Source: Pseudaquabacterium pictum (lineage in GTDB: Bacteria; Pseudomonadota; Gammaproteobacteria; Burkholderiales; Burkholderiaceae_C). From it: a stretch of 64,000 bases of DNA. The notes under the pieces are model-generated. The model saw nothing but the letters and a program-made list of their open reading frames with translations, was not told where the DNA came from and searched no databases. Of this stretch, positions 43,680 to 53,378 are shown piece after piece. Position 1 is the first letter of the stretch. The number at the start of each line of letters is the position of its first letter. Location: the NCBI RefSeq assembly GCF_005403045.1, contig NZ_BJCL01000003.1, positions 62,001 to 126,000 of the forward strand. Reading direction: 5' to 3'. The position numbers and the translations under genes are program-made.

Positions 43680-45089
43680 ATGGCCAAGATCGCTGCTGAA
43701 CCTGTCCCCGTGCTGACTGAGGCGATGCTGCGTCGCCTGGACCGGCCCGGGCCCCGCTACACCTCGTACCCCACGGCCGACCGCTTCGTCGAGGCCTTCG
43801 GGCCCGCCGAGTACGCGCAGGCCCTGGCGCAGCGCGCCAGCGGGGCCACGGTGGGCGGCAAGCCGCCGCTGTCGCTGTACATCCACATCCCGTTCTGCGA
43901 GTCGGTGTGCTACTACTGCGCCTGCAACAAGGTGATCACCAAGCACCACGACAAGGCCGCCGAGTACCTGGACGTGCTGACGCAGGAGGTGGCCCTGCAC
44001 ACCGCCGTGCTGGGCCACGGGCAGGCGGTGTCGCAGCTGCACCTGGGTGGTGGCACGCCCACCTTCCTGTCCGACGACGAGCTCACGCGCCTGATGGCGA
44101 TGCTGCGCGAGGCCTTCCGCCTGGCGCCCGGCGCCGAGATCTCGATCGAGGTCGATCCGCGCACCGCCACGCCCGAGCGCCTGCAGCACTTTGCCGCGCT
44201 GGGCTTCAACCGGCTGAGCTTCGGCGTGCAGGACTTCGACGCCGATGTGCAGAAGGCGGTGCACCGGGTGCAGCCGTTCGACTCGGTGCAGGCGCTGATG
44301 CAGTCGGCCCGCGCGCTGGGCTATGAGTCGATCAACGCCGACCTGATCTACGGCCTGCCCAGGCAGACACCGGAGTCCTTCGCCCGCACCATCGCCCAGG
44401 TGGCCGAGCTGCGGCCCGACCGCATCGCGCTGTATTCCTACGCCCACCTGCCGCAGCGCTTCAAGCCGCAGCGGCGCATCATCGTCGAGCAACTGCCGCC
44501 GCCGGAGCACCGCGTCAAGATGCTGGGCGGTGCCATCGCCGGCTTCATCGCCCAGGGCTACACCTACATCGGCATGGACCACTTCGCGCTGCCGGGCGAC
44601 GCGCTGGCCGCGGCCAAGCGCCAGGGGCGGCTGCACCGCAACTTCCAGGGCTACAGCACGCAGCCCGACTGCGACCTGATCGCGCTGGGCGTGTCGGCCA
44701 TCGGCCGCATGGGTGCTACCTACAGCCAGAACGCCAAGACCATCGACGAGTATTACGACGCGGTGCGCCAGGGCCAGTTTCCCACCGTCCGTGGCCTCGC
44801 CCTGAGCCGCGACGACCTGGTGCGCCGTGCGGTGGTGATGGCGCTGATGTGCCAGGGCCGGCTGGATTTCGAATCGATCGAGCTGGCGCACCTGATCAAG
44901 ATGCGCGACTACTTCAAGGCCGAGCTCGACGACCTGGCCGAACTGCAGAGCCTGGGCCTGTGCGAGCTGCGGGCCGATGGTGTGCAGGTGACGGCCACCG
45001 GCTGGTATTTCGTGCGGGCGGTGGCCATGGTGTTCGACCGGCACCTGCGGGCCGACCAGGTGCGCGAGCGCTTCTCGCGCATCATCTGA
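43680..45089 (+). CDS. hemN: oxygen-independent coproporphyrinogen III dehydrogenase
   Basis: 469 residues, radical SAM enzyme. It converts coproporphyrinogen III to protoporphyrinogen IX without oxygen. The iron-sulfur motif is CESVCYYCACNK, preceded by PRYTSYPTADRF and SLYIHIPF; later LHLGGGTPTF, NRLSFGVQDFD and IYGLPRQT follow the family. The ATG at 43680 starts the conserved region. It sits next to fnr and the oxidase genes, supplying heme under low oxygen. Candidate Fnr boxes lie upstream. Confidence 0.97.
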   Translation: MAKIAAEPVPVLTEAMLRRLDRPGPRYTSYPTADRFVEAFGPAEYAQALAQRASGATVGGKPPLSLYIHIPFCESVCYYCACNKVITKHHDKAAEYLDVLTQEVALHTAVLGHGQAVSQLHLGGGTPTFLSDDELTRLMAMLREAFRLAPGAEISIEVDPRTATPERLQHFAALGFNRLSFGVQDFDADVQKAVHRVQPFDSVQALMQSARALGYESINADLIYGLPRQTPESFARTIAQVAELRPDRIALYSYAHLPQRFKPQRRIIVEQLPPPEHRVKMLGGAIAGFIAQGYTYIGMDHFALPGDALAAAKRQGRLHRNFQGYSTQPDCDLIALGVSAIGRMGATYSQNAKTIDEYYDAVRQGQFPTVRGLALSRDDLVRRAVVMALMCQGRLDFESIELAHLIKMRDYFKAELDDLAELQSLGLCELRADGVQVTATGWYFVRAVAMVFDRHLRADQVRERFSRII

Positions 45090-45114
45090 GCACCGATCTG
45101 CCACACTGCCGGGC

Positions 45115-45813
45115 ATGGACCAAGCGCTGATCCTCAGCGCCGTGCTGATGGGCCTGGCCGGCACGCCGCATTGCCTGGCGATGTGCGGCGCGGCCTGCAC
45201 CGCCGCCGCCGGCGGTGGCCAGCCCGGGCGGCTGCTGGCTTTCCACCTGGGGCGGCTGCTGGCCTATGCCGCGGCAGGCGCGGTGGCGGCCGCCAGTGTG
45301 GGCAGCCTGGCGGCGCTGGGGCAGGCTGTCGGCGCATTGCGCCCGCTCTGGACCCTCGTCCACGCCGCTGCACTGGCGCTGGGTCTGTTCTTGCTGTGGC
45401 AGGGCCGCCAGCCCGCCTGGATGGAGCAACTGGGCCGGGCGCGTACCAAGGATGTTCCGCACCGTCCCGGCGAGCGCTGGCAGGCCGTGCGTGGCCCGGC
45501 GCGCAGCGCCGGTGTCGGCCTGGCCTGGGTGGCCTGGCCCTGTGGCCTGCTGCAATCGGCGCTGCTGGTGGCGGCGCTGGCCAACTCGGCGCCGGCCGGT
45601 GCGCTGGTGATGGCCAGTTTTGCCGCGGCATCGGCCGCCGGGCTGGTGCTGGGGCCGGCGCTGTGGTGGCGGCTGTCGGGGCGGCGCGGTGGTGCGGCGG
45701 CGGTGTCGCCGGCCTTGGCAGTGCGCTGGGCGGGCGCCGCGCTCGCGCTGGCCTCGGCCTGGGCGCTGGGCCATGGCCTGTGGATGCGGGTGTTGGCCTG
45801 GTGCTTCAGCTAG
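45115..45813 (+). CDS. TauE/SafE (UreH-like) membrane protein of cbb3 loci
   Basis: 232 residues with about six membrane helices. GLAGTPHCLAMCGAACTAA near the start and WVAWPCGLLQSALLVAAL in the middle are the paired motifs of the heavy-metal-associated UreH/DsbD-like transmembrane family often labelled sulfite exporter TauE/SafE. Members beside cbb3 genes are linked with copper handling in oxidase assembly. The conserved Cys and His residues would suit metal binding. It lies 25 bp after hemN. Confidence 0.82.
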   Translation: MDQALILSAVLMGLAGTPHCLAMCGAACTAAAGGGQPGRLLAFHLGRLLAYAAAGAVAAASVGSLAALGQAVGALRPLWTLVHAAALALGLFLLWQGRQPAWMEQLGRARTKDVPHRPGERWQAVRGPARSAGVGLAWVAWPCGLLQSALLVAALANSAPAGALVMASFAAASAAGLVLGPALWWRLSGRRGGAAAVSPALAVRWAGAALALASAWALGHGLWMRVLAWCFS

Positions 45814-45823
45814 GCGATCGCCA

Positions 45824-45853
45824 GAAACACAAACGCCCGGCGGAGCCGGGCGT
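45824..45853 (-). terminator. terminator of the small Ala/Lys-rich protein gene
   Basis: ACGCCCGGC and GCCGGGCGT form a perfect 9-bp stem with a 3-base loop. On the minus strand it is followed by TTGTGTTT. It lies 44 bp after that gene's stop and may also stop the convergent TauE-like gene. Confidence 0.8.
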
Positions 45854-45897
45854 CGGTGCATGAACCGGGGCCGCGAGCGGCCCGCGGCGCAAGCGAT

Positions 45898-46071
45898 TTA
45901 CTTCTTCGAAGCGGCAGCAGCGGCGGGGGCGGCGGCCTTCTTGTCGGCCTTCGCGTCAGCCTTCGAAGCGGCGGCGGCGGGAGCGGCGGGCTTCTCTTCC
46001 TTCTTCGCCTGGGCGAACGCACCGGTGGCGGCGAAAGCGGCGATGGACAGGGCAGCCAGGAGCTTGGTCAT
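45898..46071 (-). CDS. small exported Ala/Lys-rich protein
   Basis: 57 residues. A clean signal peptide (TKLLAALSIAAFAATGAFA, cleaved before QAKKEEK) leaves a 37-residue mature peptide made almost only of Ala, Lys, Pro, Asp and Ser. Such low-complexity exported peptides are common in Burkholderiales, and I know of no function. The gene has its own terminator and is divergent from icd across 147 bp. The open frame extends upstream through icd but only as a shadow. Confidence 0.75.
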   Translation of the reverse strand: MTKLLAALSIAAFAATGAFAQAKKEEKPAAPAAAASKADAKADKKAAAPAAAAASKK

Positions 46072-46168
46072 TTTCAGGGTCCTCAAGTTGGTTTGAAATG
46101 CCCGCCTTCGTCGGGCGAGCCCCGGTGAAACGTTGCCGCCCGTCAGTCGGTTGACAGCGCCGATGGCA

Positions 46169-46174
46169 TAAAAT
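46169..46174 (+). promoter_or_regulatory. -10-like hexamer for icd
   Basis: TAAAAT lies 44 bases before the icd ATG. A TTGACA at 46151-46156 is only 12 bases upstream, too close for a normal sigma-70 pair, so the -35 is uncertain. Confidence 0.35.
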
Positions 46175-46218
46175 TCGAGGGTTTTCCAACCGAAGCGCAG
46201 CGCGCGGAGCCAACGCAC

Positions 46219-47472
<1,254 letters not shown>

Positions 47473-47503
47473 GGTCGGTCCCCGGCGTCTCCTGACGCCC
47501 TGC

Positions 47504-47545
47504 AAGCCCCTGATCTTCTTCTGGAAGCCAGGGGCTTCGTCGTTT
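47504..47545 (+). terminator. rho-independent terminator of icd
   Basis: AAGCCCCTG and CAGGGGCTT form a perfect 9-bp stem with a 16-base loop, followed by CGTCGTTT. It lies 31 bp after icd. Confidence 0.75.
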
Positions 47546-47609
47546 CAAGCGGCACCCCACCCGGCGACATCGAGACCGGAGGTGGCGGAGGTCAGGCCCG
47601 GCGCGGGCG

Positions 47610-48596
47610 TCAGCTGGTGGTCTTGAATCCGACGCGGGCGATCAGGTCGCGCCAGCGATCGCGCTCGTCCGCCAGATGCTGCGTCAGGGCGCCGGTTGCG
47701 AGATCGCCCGGCGCGAGCGCGAGCGACAGCAGTTGCGCAGCCATCTGCGGTGCCCGAAGCGATGCCTGGATGGCTGCGGCCAGCTCGTCCGCCTTGGCCG
47801 CCGGTGCCTTGGCCGGCAGGAACATCGCAAAGGCCTCTGTCAGCGGCGTGCACGCGATGCCCTGTTCGAGCAGGGTCGGGACCGTGTCCAGCCCGGGCCA
47901 GCGCGCCTTGCTGGTCACGGCCAGTGCACGGATGGCACCGCTCCGCAGCAGCGGCACGGCGGCGGCCGACACCACCAGCGCCGCGGGGAGACCACCTTCC
48001 TGCAGTTCGCGCAGCAGGGGTGCCGTGCCGGGATAGGCGTCGGCCCGCAGGTTCAGGCCCGTGGCCTGGCCCAGCTGCAGCCCCAGCAGATGCGGCGCGG
48101 AACCCAGGCCTGGCAGGCCGTAGTTGTTGCGGCCCGGGTTGTCCTTGACCCACTTCACATAGCTGGCCGCATCCTGCACCTCGGGCGGCATGTGCTTGCC
48201 GACGCACAGGACGAAGGTGAATTCAGCGATCGAGGCGACAGCCTGCAAGGATGTCCGCGGGTCGGCCGGGAGCTTGCGCACCTGGGGCAGCAGCGTGGCG
48301 AGCGAGGTCGGCACGACCATGGCGACACTGCCGTCGGCCGGTGCGTCCATCAACTCGCGCAGGGCCCGGGAGCCCGACTGGCCAGGCAGGTGCGTGAGCC
48401 TGGACGGCAGGGTCGGGCGGTATCGGCCGCGCAGTTCGACAGCCAGGACGTCGTAGATGTCGTCCATCGACGTGCCGGGCGCGAAGCCGTAGAGAACGCG
48501 GGACTCGGGGGTGTCCGCGCGGGCGCTGCCCAGGCCTGTTGCCGCGCTGGCGGCCAGCGTTTGAAGCAGCTGGCGGCGGCGCATCGTGAAGCTCAT
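47610..48596 (-). CDS. Bug-type (tripartite tricarboxylate transporter family) substrate-binding protein, second copy
   Basis: 328 residues. A Tat-like signal (TMRRRQLLQTLAASAATGLGSARA) is followed by the Bug fold: VLYGFAPGTSMDDIYDVLA, LPGQSGSRALRELMDAPADG, LGSAPHLLGLQLGQATGLNL and ALAVTSKARWPGLDTVPTLLEQG. Start is the ATG at 48596, with GGGAG eight bases upstream; an earlier in-frame GTG/ATG region lacks support. Bug proteins bind small carboxylates or other ligands in the periplasm, often without linked membrane subunits. It is the last gene of the train that begins with the giant surface protein, 120 bp after the first Bug gene. Confidence 0.85.
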   Translation of the reverse strand: MSFTMRRRQLLQTLAASAATGLGSARADTPESRVLYGFAPGTSMDDIYDVLAVELRGRYRPTLPSRLTHLPGQSGSRALRELMDAPADGSVAMVVPTSLATLLPQVRKLPADPRTSLQAVASIAEFTFVLCVGKHMPPEVQDAASYVKWVKDNPGRNNYGLPGLGSAPHLLGLQLGQATGLNLRADAYPGTAPLLRELQEGGLPAALVVSAAAVPLLRSGAIRALAVTSKARWPGLDTVPTLLEQGIACTPLTEAFAMFLPAKAPAAKADELAAAIQASLRAPQMAAQLLSLALAPGDLATGALTQHLADERDRWRDLIARVGFKTTS

Positions 48597-48716
48597 GTCA
48601 AGTCTCCCATGGTTGGCTGGGTGGGGCGCCGACATCCCTCGGCTGTGGGTCGCCAGGGCTGGCGAGGTCGGATCGGCGGCGGGCAGCGGTGCAACCCAGG
48701 TTGGCCCGGCCCAGGC

Positions 48717-49703
48717 TCAGGCCGTTGTGCCGAAGCGCAGTTCCTGCGTCAGCGACTCGAAGTAGCGGCTCTCGCGACGCAGCCGTTCGATCAGCGCGTC
48801 GCCCGTGACGAGGTTGTTCACGATGTTGGCCAGCGCCGGGTTGCTGGCGGGATCCCTGCCAGGCAGGGACTTGCCCAGGCTGTCGACGAGCCGCTGCCGC
48901 ACAGCTGGCGACAGCGTGGCCGGACCGGCCCACACATACCAGCCCGTGGCTTCCAGATCCTGGAAACCGGCTTCGGAGAAGGTGGGCACATCGGGAATCG
49001 TCGGCCAGCGCGCCTTGCCCACCACGGCCAGCGGCCGCAGGCGCAGGCCATCCGCCCCGCGCAAGCTGTCCACCGGCATGATGGCCGCCGCGAGCATGGC
49101 GGACGCGAGGTCGCGGCGAATGGCGTCGGAGCTGGCGTAGCTGACGGGCCGGATGTTGGCGCCCGCCAGCCGCGCCAGCATCGTGCCCACCAGGTGCGGG
49201 ATCGAGCCGAACTGGGTGGAGCCGTAGTTGCGGCTGTCGGGGTTGTCGGCCACCCAGGCCAGGTACTCCTTGACCGTGGTGACCTGGGCGTCGACATGCG
49301 GCGCCACGGCCAGCACCCAGGTGAAGTCGGCCAGTGCCGCCACCGGCGTCAGGTCGCTCAGCGGGGCGTAGCGGCCTCTGCTGGCCGCCAGCTGCGGCGT
49401 CAGCGTCAGCAGGCTGTTCTGCGTGTGCATCAGCAGCGAGCCATCCGGCGGCGCCTTGCGGATGGTGTCGACGAAGCGCAGCGGCCCACCCACGGTCTGG
49501 CTTTCGGCCGCCAGTGGCGGGGTGTAGTGCGGTCCCTTCAGGCCGGTGACCTCGCGCGCGAAGCGGCCCATCACCGAATCGGTGGGCAGGTTGAACAGCA
49601 GGCGGCCCTTGTCTGCGGCGGTCTGCGCACGGGCCCAGTCAAGCGGCAGCGCCGCGGCGCCCAGGCTGGCGCACTGGCGGAGGAATTGTCGACGGTGCTT
49701 CAT
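48717..49703 (-). CDS. Bug-type substrate-binding protein, first copy
   Basis: 328 residues. A Tat-like signal (KHRRQFLRQCASLGAAALPL, ending WARAQ) precedes a Bug-type core: VGGPLRFVDTIRKAPPDGSLL, VAPHVDAQVTTVKEYLAWV, FGSIPHLVGTMLARLAG and PLAVVGKARWPTIPDVPTFSEAGF. AGGAAG lies six bases before the ATG. It is only 22 bp after the M50-HlyD gene, so cotranscription with that export cluster is likely. The second Bug protein is related in the same motifs but clearly diverged. Ligand unknown; no TctA/TctB subunits are nearby. Confidence 0.87.
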   Translation of the reverse strand: MKHRRQFLRQCASLGAAALPLDWARAQTAADKGRLLFNLPTDSVMGRFAREVTGLKGPHYTPPLAAESQTVGGPLRFVDTIRKAPPDGSLLMHTQNSLLTLTPQLAASRGRYAPLSDLTPVAALADFTWVLAVAPHVDAQVTTVKEYLAWVADNPDSRNYGSTQFGSIPHLVGTMLARLAGANIRPVSYASSDAIRRDLASAMLAAAIMPVDSLRGADGLRLRPLAVVGKARWPTIPDVPTFSEAGFQDLEATGWYVWAGPATLSPAVRQRLVDSLGKSLPGRDPASNPALANIVNNLVTGDALIERLRRESRYFESLTQELRFGTTA

Positions 49704-49725
49704 GGTGGCTTCCTGTGGGCGGCCT

Positions 49726-51804
49726 TCAGGTCCGCAGTTCGGCGATCAGCAGTCGCCAGACCTGGCGCCATGCCAGCGCGCCAAGGCTTTCAGGGGCGGC
49801 ATCGACCAGCACCAGCCCGCGTTGCAACATGGCCAGGCGGTCGCTGCCGACCGGGCCTTCGATCTCAAAGCGCACGCTGAACTGCCCGTGCACCGGCACC
49901 AGCCGCCCCTTGGCATCCACTTGCGCCGCGATGCGGCCGCCCTGGGTGGAGGCCAGCATGCCGGGCGTCAACTGCTCCGCCGCCACGTCGTCGATCTCGA
50001 CCAGGCGCACGGGCACGGTCGGCATCGACGGGTCGTCGGGCACGAAGCGGCCGTGCGTGCCCGTCTGCACACGGCGCAGCTCGCGTTCGGCGAGGTAGCC
50101 GCGGACGTCCTGGCGGTCGCCGTGCAACACGCGCAGCAGCGTCTGTCCGGGGCGCACCCACATGCCGGCGCGCAGGGCCGGCGCCAGGTCGGCCGTGGCG
50201 CCCTCACTGGCGGCGCGCACGGCCATCAGCGCCTGCCGGGCTTGCGCGCCCTCGCGGTCGCTCCTGGCCGTCACCACCTGCGCAGCCAGGACGCGGCTGG
50301 CCTGCTGGTCGCGCGCGCTCGCCGGCGCGCGGTCCAGCCGCACGTGGGCCAGGGCCTCGTCCACCGCAGCCGCCTCGCCGCGGCGCTCCAGCTCCGGCGA
50401 GACCAGCTGCAGCAGCGGCTGTCCGGCGCGCACGCGCTGGCCGTCCACGACCCACAGCGCTTGCACCAGGGCGGGCTCGGGCGCCTCGACCACGGTCTGT
50501 TGGGTCCAGCCCAGCACCGCGGGCACGGCCACGCTGCGGTCCAGCGGCCATGCCAGCAGCAGCGCCAGCCCGGCCAATGTCGCGGCCATCCGCAGGCGCG
50601 TCAGTGTCTGGCTGAACAGGCCCAGCTGCCGCCCGTGCTGCAGCCGGCGCCAGATCGGCAGCAGCAGCAGCACCCAGACCGCCACGGCCGCCACCGGCAG
50701 CACCAGGGTCGTGCCGACGAAGCGGTAGACCAGCCAGGTGACGGCCGCGTACAGCACCAGCCGGTAGAGCCAGACCGCGTGGCCAAACAGCGCCAGGCCC
50801 ACGGCCAGGCGCCGCGGCGGCATTTCCGGTGGCGGCTCGGCCGGCCCGAAGAGCAGCCGTGACCAGCACCAGCCGGCGTAGGCCAGCGAGCGCGGCTGCA
50901 GGTTCTCGATGCCCAGCGCATCGCTGAGCATGTGGTAGCCGTCAAACCGCCCCAGCGGATTCAGGTTGACGGCCAGGCTGGTGGCCAGGCTGGTGGTGGC
51001 CAGCATGGCGGCGGTGGTGCGCGCCGCACCGTCGGGCAGGATGGACCAGGCCAGCACGGCCCAACCGGCCACCCAGGTTTCCGCCAGCATGCCGGCCGCG
51101 CCCACCAGCACGCGGCCACGGCGGCTGGGCAAGGCGTGGGTGCCGCTGGTCTCGGTGTAGACCATGGGCAGGCCCATGGACACCGCCAGGCCCATGTGGG
51201 GGACACGCACGCCCTGCGCCACGCAGGCCCAGGCATGGCCCAGCTCGTGCACCACCTTCATCGCGACGAGGGCAAGCAGGAAGCCCAGGGCGCCCCAGGG
51301 GGTCAGCAGGGCTTGCACGCCGTCGCGGAACGCGTCCCACTGCCGGCTGGCCATGGCCAGGCCCAGGCCGGTGGCGGCCAACCAGATGAGCAACCAGGCC
51401 GGCGACACCAGCGTGCGCACCAGTGGCAGCGTGCGCTCCAGCAGGCCCTGGGGCCGCAACACGACGAAGCGCCACTGCAGCGCGGCAAACACCCGCTGCA
51501 GCGCGGTGGGCGGCCGGGGTGGCTCGGCGTCCAGCACCAGGTGGTGCAGCCGCAGGAACGCCAGCAGCGCCTGCAGGCGCTGGGTGTCCAGCCGGCGGCC
51601 TTGCCGTTCCAGTGCCTGGCCCAGGCGTGTGCTGTCGCCCTGGTCCCAGTGCGCCAGCAATTGCCGGTCATCGTCGCTGATGACGAAGTGCTGGTCGCGC
51701 AGCGGATCGACCAGCAGCCACACGGGCACGCCGTCAGCGCCTGGCGGCCGGGACTTCAGGCGCAGGTCCTGGCGCAAGGGCGGCAGGGTCAGGGGCTTGT
51801 GCAT
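49726..51804 (-). CDS. M50 metalloprotease fused to a HlyD-type adaptor domain
   Basis: 692 residues from the ATG at 51804; an earlier in-frame start at 51852 would overlap the preceding gene. Residues about 15-95 form a PqqD-like winged-helix region. A membrane metalloprotease core follows with the zinc motif HELGH (186-190) and NPLGRFDGY (282-290) supplying the third ligand, among about eight membrane helices. After the helix at 406-420 a periplasmic lipoyl/HlyD part appears: VVEAPEPALVQALWVVDGQRVRAGQPLLQL and a short coiled coil. Known M50 enzymes cut proteins within membranes. The fusion suggests processing coupled to export of a neighbouring product, perhaps the giant surface protein; this is inference. 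Confidence 0.85.
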   Translation of the reverse strand: MHKPLTLPPLRQDLRLKSRPPGADGVPVWLLVDPLRDQHFVISDDDRQLLAHWDQGDSTRLGQALERQGRRLDTQRLQALLAFLRLHHLVLDAEPPRPPTALQRVFAALQWRFVVLRPQGLLERTLPLVRTLVSPAWLLIWLAATGLGLAMASRQWDAFRDGVQALLTPWGALGFLLALVAMKVVHELGHAWACVAQGVRVPHMGLAVSMGLPMVYTETSGTHALPSRRGRVLVGAAGMLAETWVAGWAVLAWSILPDGAARTTAAMLATTSLATSLAVNLNPLGRFDGYHMLSDALGIENLQPRSLAYAGWCWSRLLFGPAEPPPEMPPRRLAVGLALFGHAVWLYRLVLYAAVTWLVYRFVGTTLVLPVAAVAVWVLLLLPIWRRLQHGRQLGLFSQTLTRLRMAATLAGLALLLAWPLDRSVAVPAVLGWTQQTVVEAPEPALVQALWVVDGQRVRAGQPLLQLVSPELERRGEAAAVDEALAHVRLDRAPASARDQQASRVLAAQVVTARSDREGAQARQALMAVRAASEGATADLAPALRAGMWVRPGQTLLRVLHGDRQDVRGYLAERELRRVQTGTHGRFVPDDPSMPTVPVRLVEIDDVAAEQLTPGMLASTQGGRIAAQVDAKGRLVPVHGQFSVRFEIEGPVGSDRLAMLQRGLVLVDAAPESLGALAWRQVWRLLIAELRT

Positions 51805-51818
51805 GGCCGGCGGCGCCC

Positions 51819-53378
51819 TCAGTAGCCCAGCGACTGGCGCAGCGCCGCCCACGGGCGGTGGAGCAGCTGCAAGGCCAGGGGCACGTCATCGCCATAGAGG
51901 CGTGCGGTGCCGCGTCCACCGATGCGCGGCACATGGCCGTCGGTGGGCTCGGCCCAGACGGTGTAGCTGCTCTCGGTCGCACCCGGCCGCTGCCGGGGCG
52001 TGTACGCCACGCTGGCCACCCGCGCTGCATGGCCGCCCAGCGGGGCGTTGTCCATGTAGACAGCGACCTTGGCGCCGGGCTTGAGCGCCAGCACGTCGTT
52101 GACGTTCATCTCGACGCGGTAGCGCACATCGCGGGGCTCGGCCACCTGCACCAGTTCTTCGCCCACCTGCACCGCCCGGCCTTCCCAGTCGCGGCGGTCG
52201 GTGTAGAGGGCGACGCCGTCCGCCGGCGAGCGCACCACGCTGCGGGCGAGCAGGTCGTTGGCGTAGCCCAGGTTCAGCCGGGCCAGCTTGAGCTCGGCAT
52301 AGGCCGTGGCCAGTTCCTCGCGGGCACTGGGGTCGGTGAAGGCCTGGACGCCCAGGGTGGCGTGCCGCGCCTGGGCGACCGCCACGCGCTGCTGCGCCAG
52401 CACAGCGTCGTTGCGGGCCTGCACATCCTCAAACTGCACCAGCGGCTGGCCGGCCTTCACCGCCTGGTTCGGTGCCACCAGCATGCTGCGCACCGCGCCG
52501 TTCAGCGGCGCGGTGATCAGCACCGGGGCACGCGGCGCCACCTCCAGTGGCGCCATCACGTTGCGCTGCACCGGCACCAGGCCGGCTGCCACCACGGCCA
52601 GCAGCGCTGCAAGGCCCAGGCGCAGCGCGCGGGCCGGCGGCAGGCGCAGCCGCGGATGCCGCTGCAGCGCGTGCCAGGCGTGGCCGTAGGTCTCGCCCAG
52701 GCGCTGCAGCAACACGGCCTCGGCCGGGCTGTGGGCCTGACTGCGCAGGCACAGCATGCCGGCACCGATCTCGCCGTCACGGTCCGGCATCGGCACCCAG
52801 TAGGCATGTGGCGTGCTGCAGTCCGCCAACGCATGCCGGGTGGCACGGTCGGTGTCCTGCAGCGGGTCGTGCAACTGGTGCGCGGCCGACCTGGCCAGGT
52901 CGCCGCGGCCGTGCAGCGTGCGCAGCTGGCCTTCGAGCGCCCGCACCAAGGCGGCTTCACGGTCCACGTCGGGCACCGCACTGTGGGCCACGCAGGCCCA
53001 CTGGTGGCTGCGGTGGCGGCGGCGGAACACCAGCACCAGGTCGCTGCGCACCAGGGGCTGGGTGGCGTTGCACAGGTGGTGCAGCAGAGCGGCCTCGGTG
53101 TCGAGGCCGCGCACCTCCCGCTCATGCTGCAGCAGGCGTAGCGCAGGGCTGTGGGTGGTGGTCGCGGGCGCGGGCGCAGGGCCCGGTGTCGGTGCGGGTT
53201 GTTCCGGTCCCACCTGGGGGATCTGCATGGCCGACCGCAGCGCGCGGCGCAGCACGTCGTCTGCGCGCAGGGCCGATGCGGCAGGGGCAGGCGCCGCCGC
53301 CGCCGTGGCGGTGGTCGGGTCCGGCGCGGACGCGGGCGCTGCCGCCGGCTCAGTGTGTTCGACCAGGGAAGCTTGCAT
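51819..53378 (-). CDS. HlyD-type adaptor with GAF-like cytoplasmic region
   Basis: 519 residues. An Ala/Pro-rich start (1-80) precedes a GAF-like region (about 80-240; LLHHLCNATQPLVRSDLVLVFRR, YWVPMPDRDGEIGAGMLCLRSQ). One membrane helix (252-270) and a periplasmic adaptor follow: APLNGAVRSMLVAPNQAVKAGQPLVQFED as lipoyl half, a short hairpin, and RSPADGVALYTDRRDWEGRAVQVGEELVQVAEP. The GAF assignment is tentative and based on pattern. It overlaps the preceding HlyD gene by 29 bp and is 14 bp before the M50 gene. A sensor-adaptor joining cytoplasmic state to export is possible. Confidence 0.78.
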   Translation of the reverse strand: MQASLVEHTEPAAAPASAPDPTTATAAAAPAPAASALRADDVLRRALRSAMQIPQVGPEQPAPTPGPAPAPATTTHSPALRLLQHEREVRGLDTEAALLHHLCNATQPLVRSDLVLVFRRRHRSHQWACVAHSAVPDVDREAALVRALEGQLRTLHGRGDLARSAAHQLHDPLQDTDRATRHALADCSTPHAYWVPMPDRDGEIGAGMLCLRSQAHSPAEAVLLQRLGETYGHAWHALQRHPRLRLPPARALRLGLAALLAVVAAGLVPVQRNVMAPLEVAPRAPVLITAPLNGAVRSMLVAPNQAVKAGQPLVQFEDVQARNDAVLAQQRVAVAQARHATLGVQAFTDPSAREELATAYAELKLARLNLGYANDLLARSVVRSPADGVALYTDRRDWEGRAVQVGEELVQVAEPRDVRYRVEMNVNDVLALKPGAKVAVYMDNAPLGGHAARVASVAYTPRQRPGATESSYTVWAEPTDGHVPRIGGRGTARLYGDDVPLALQLLHRPWAALRQSLGY

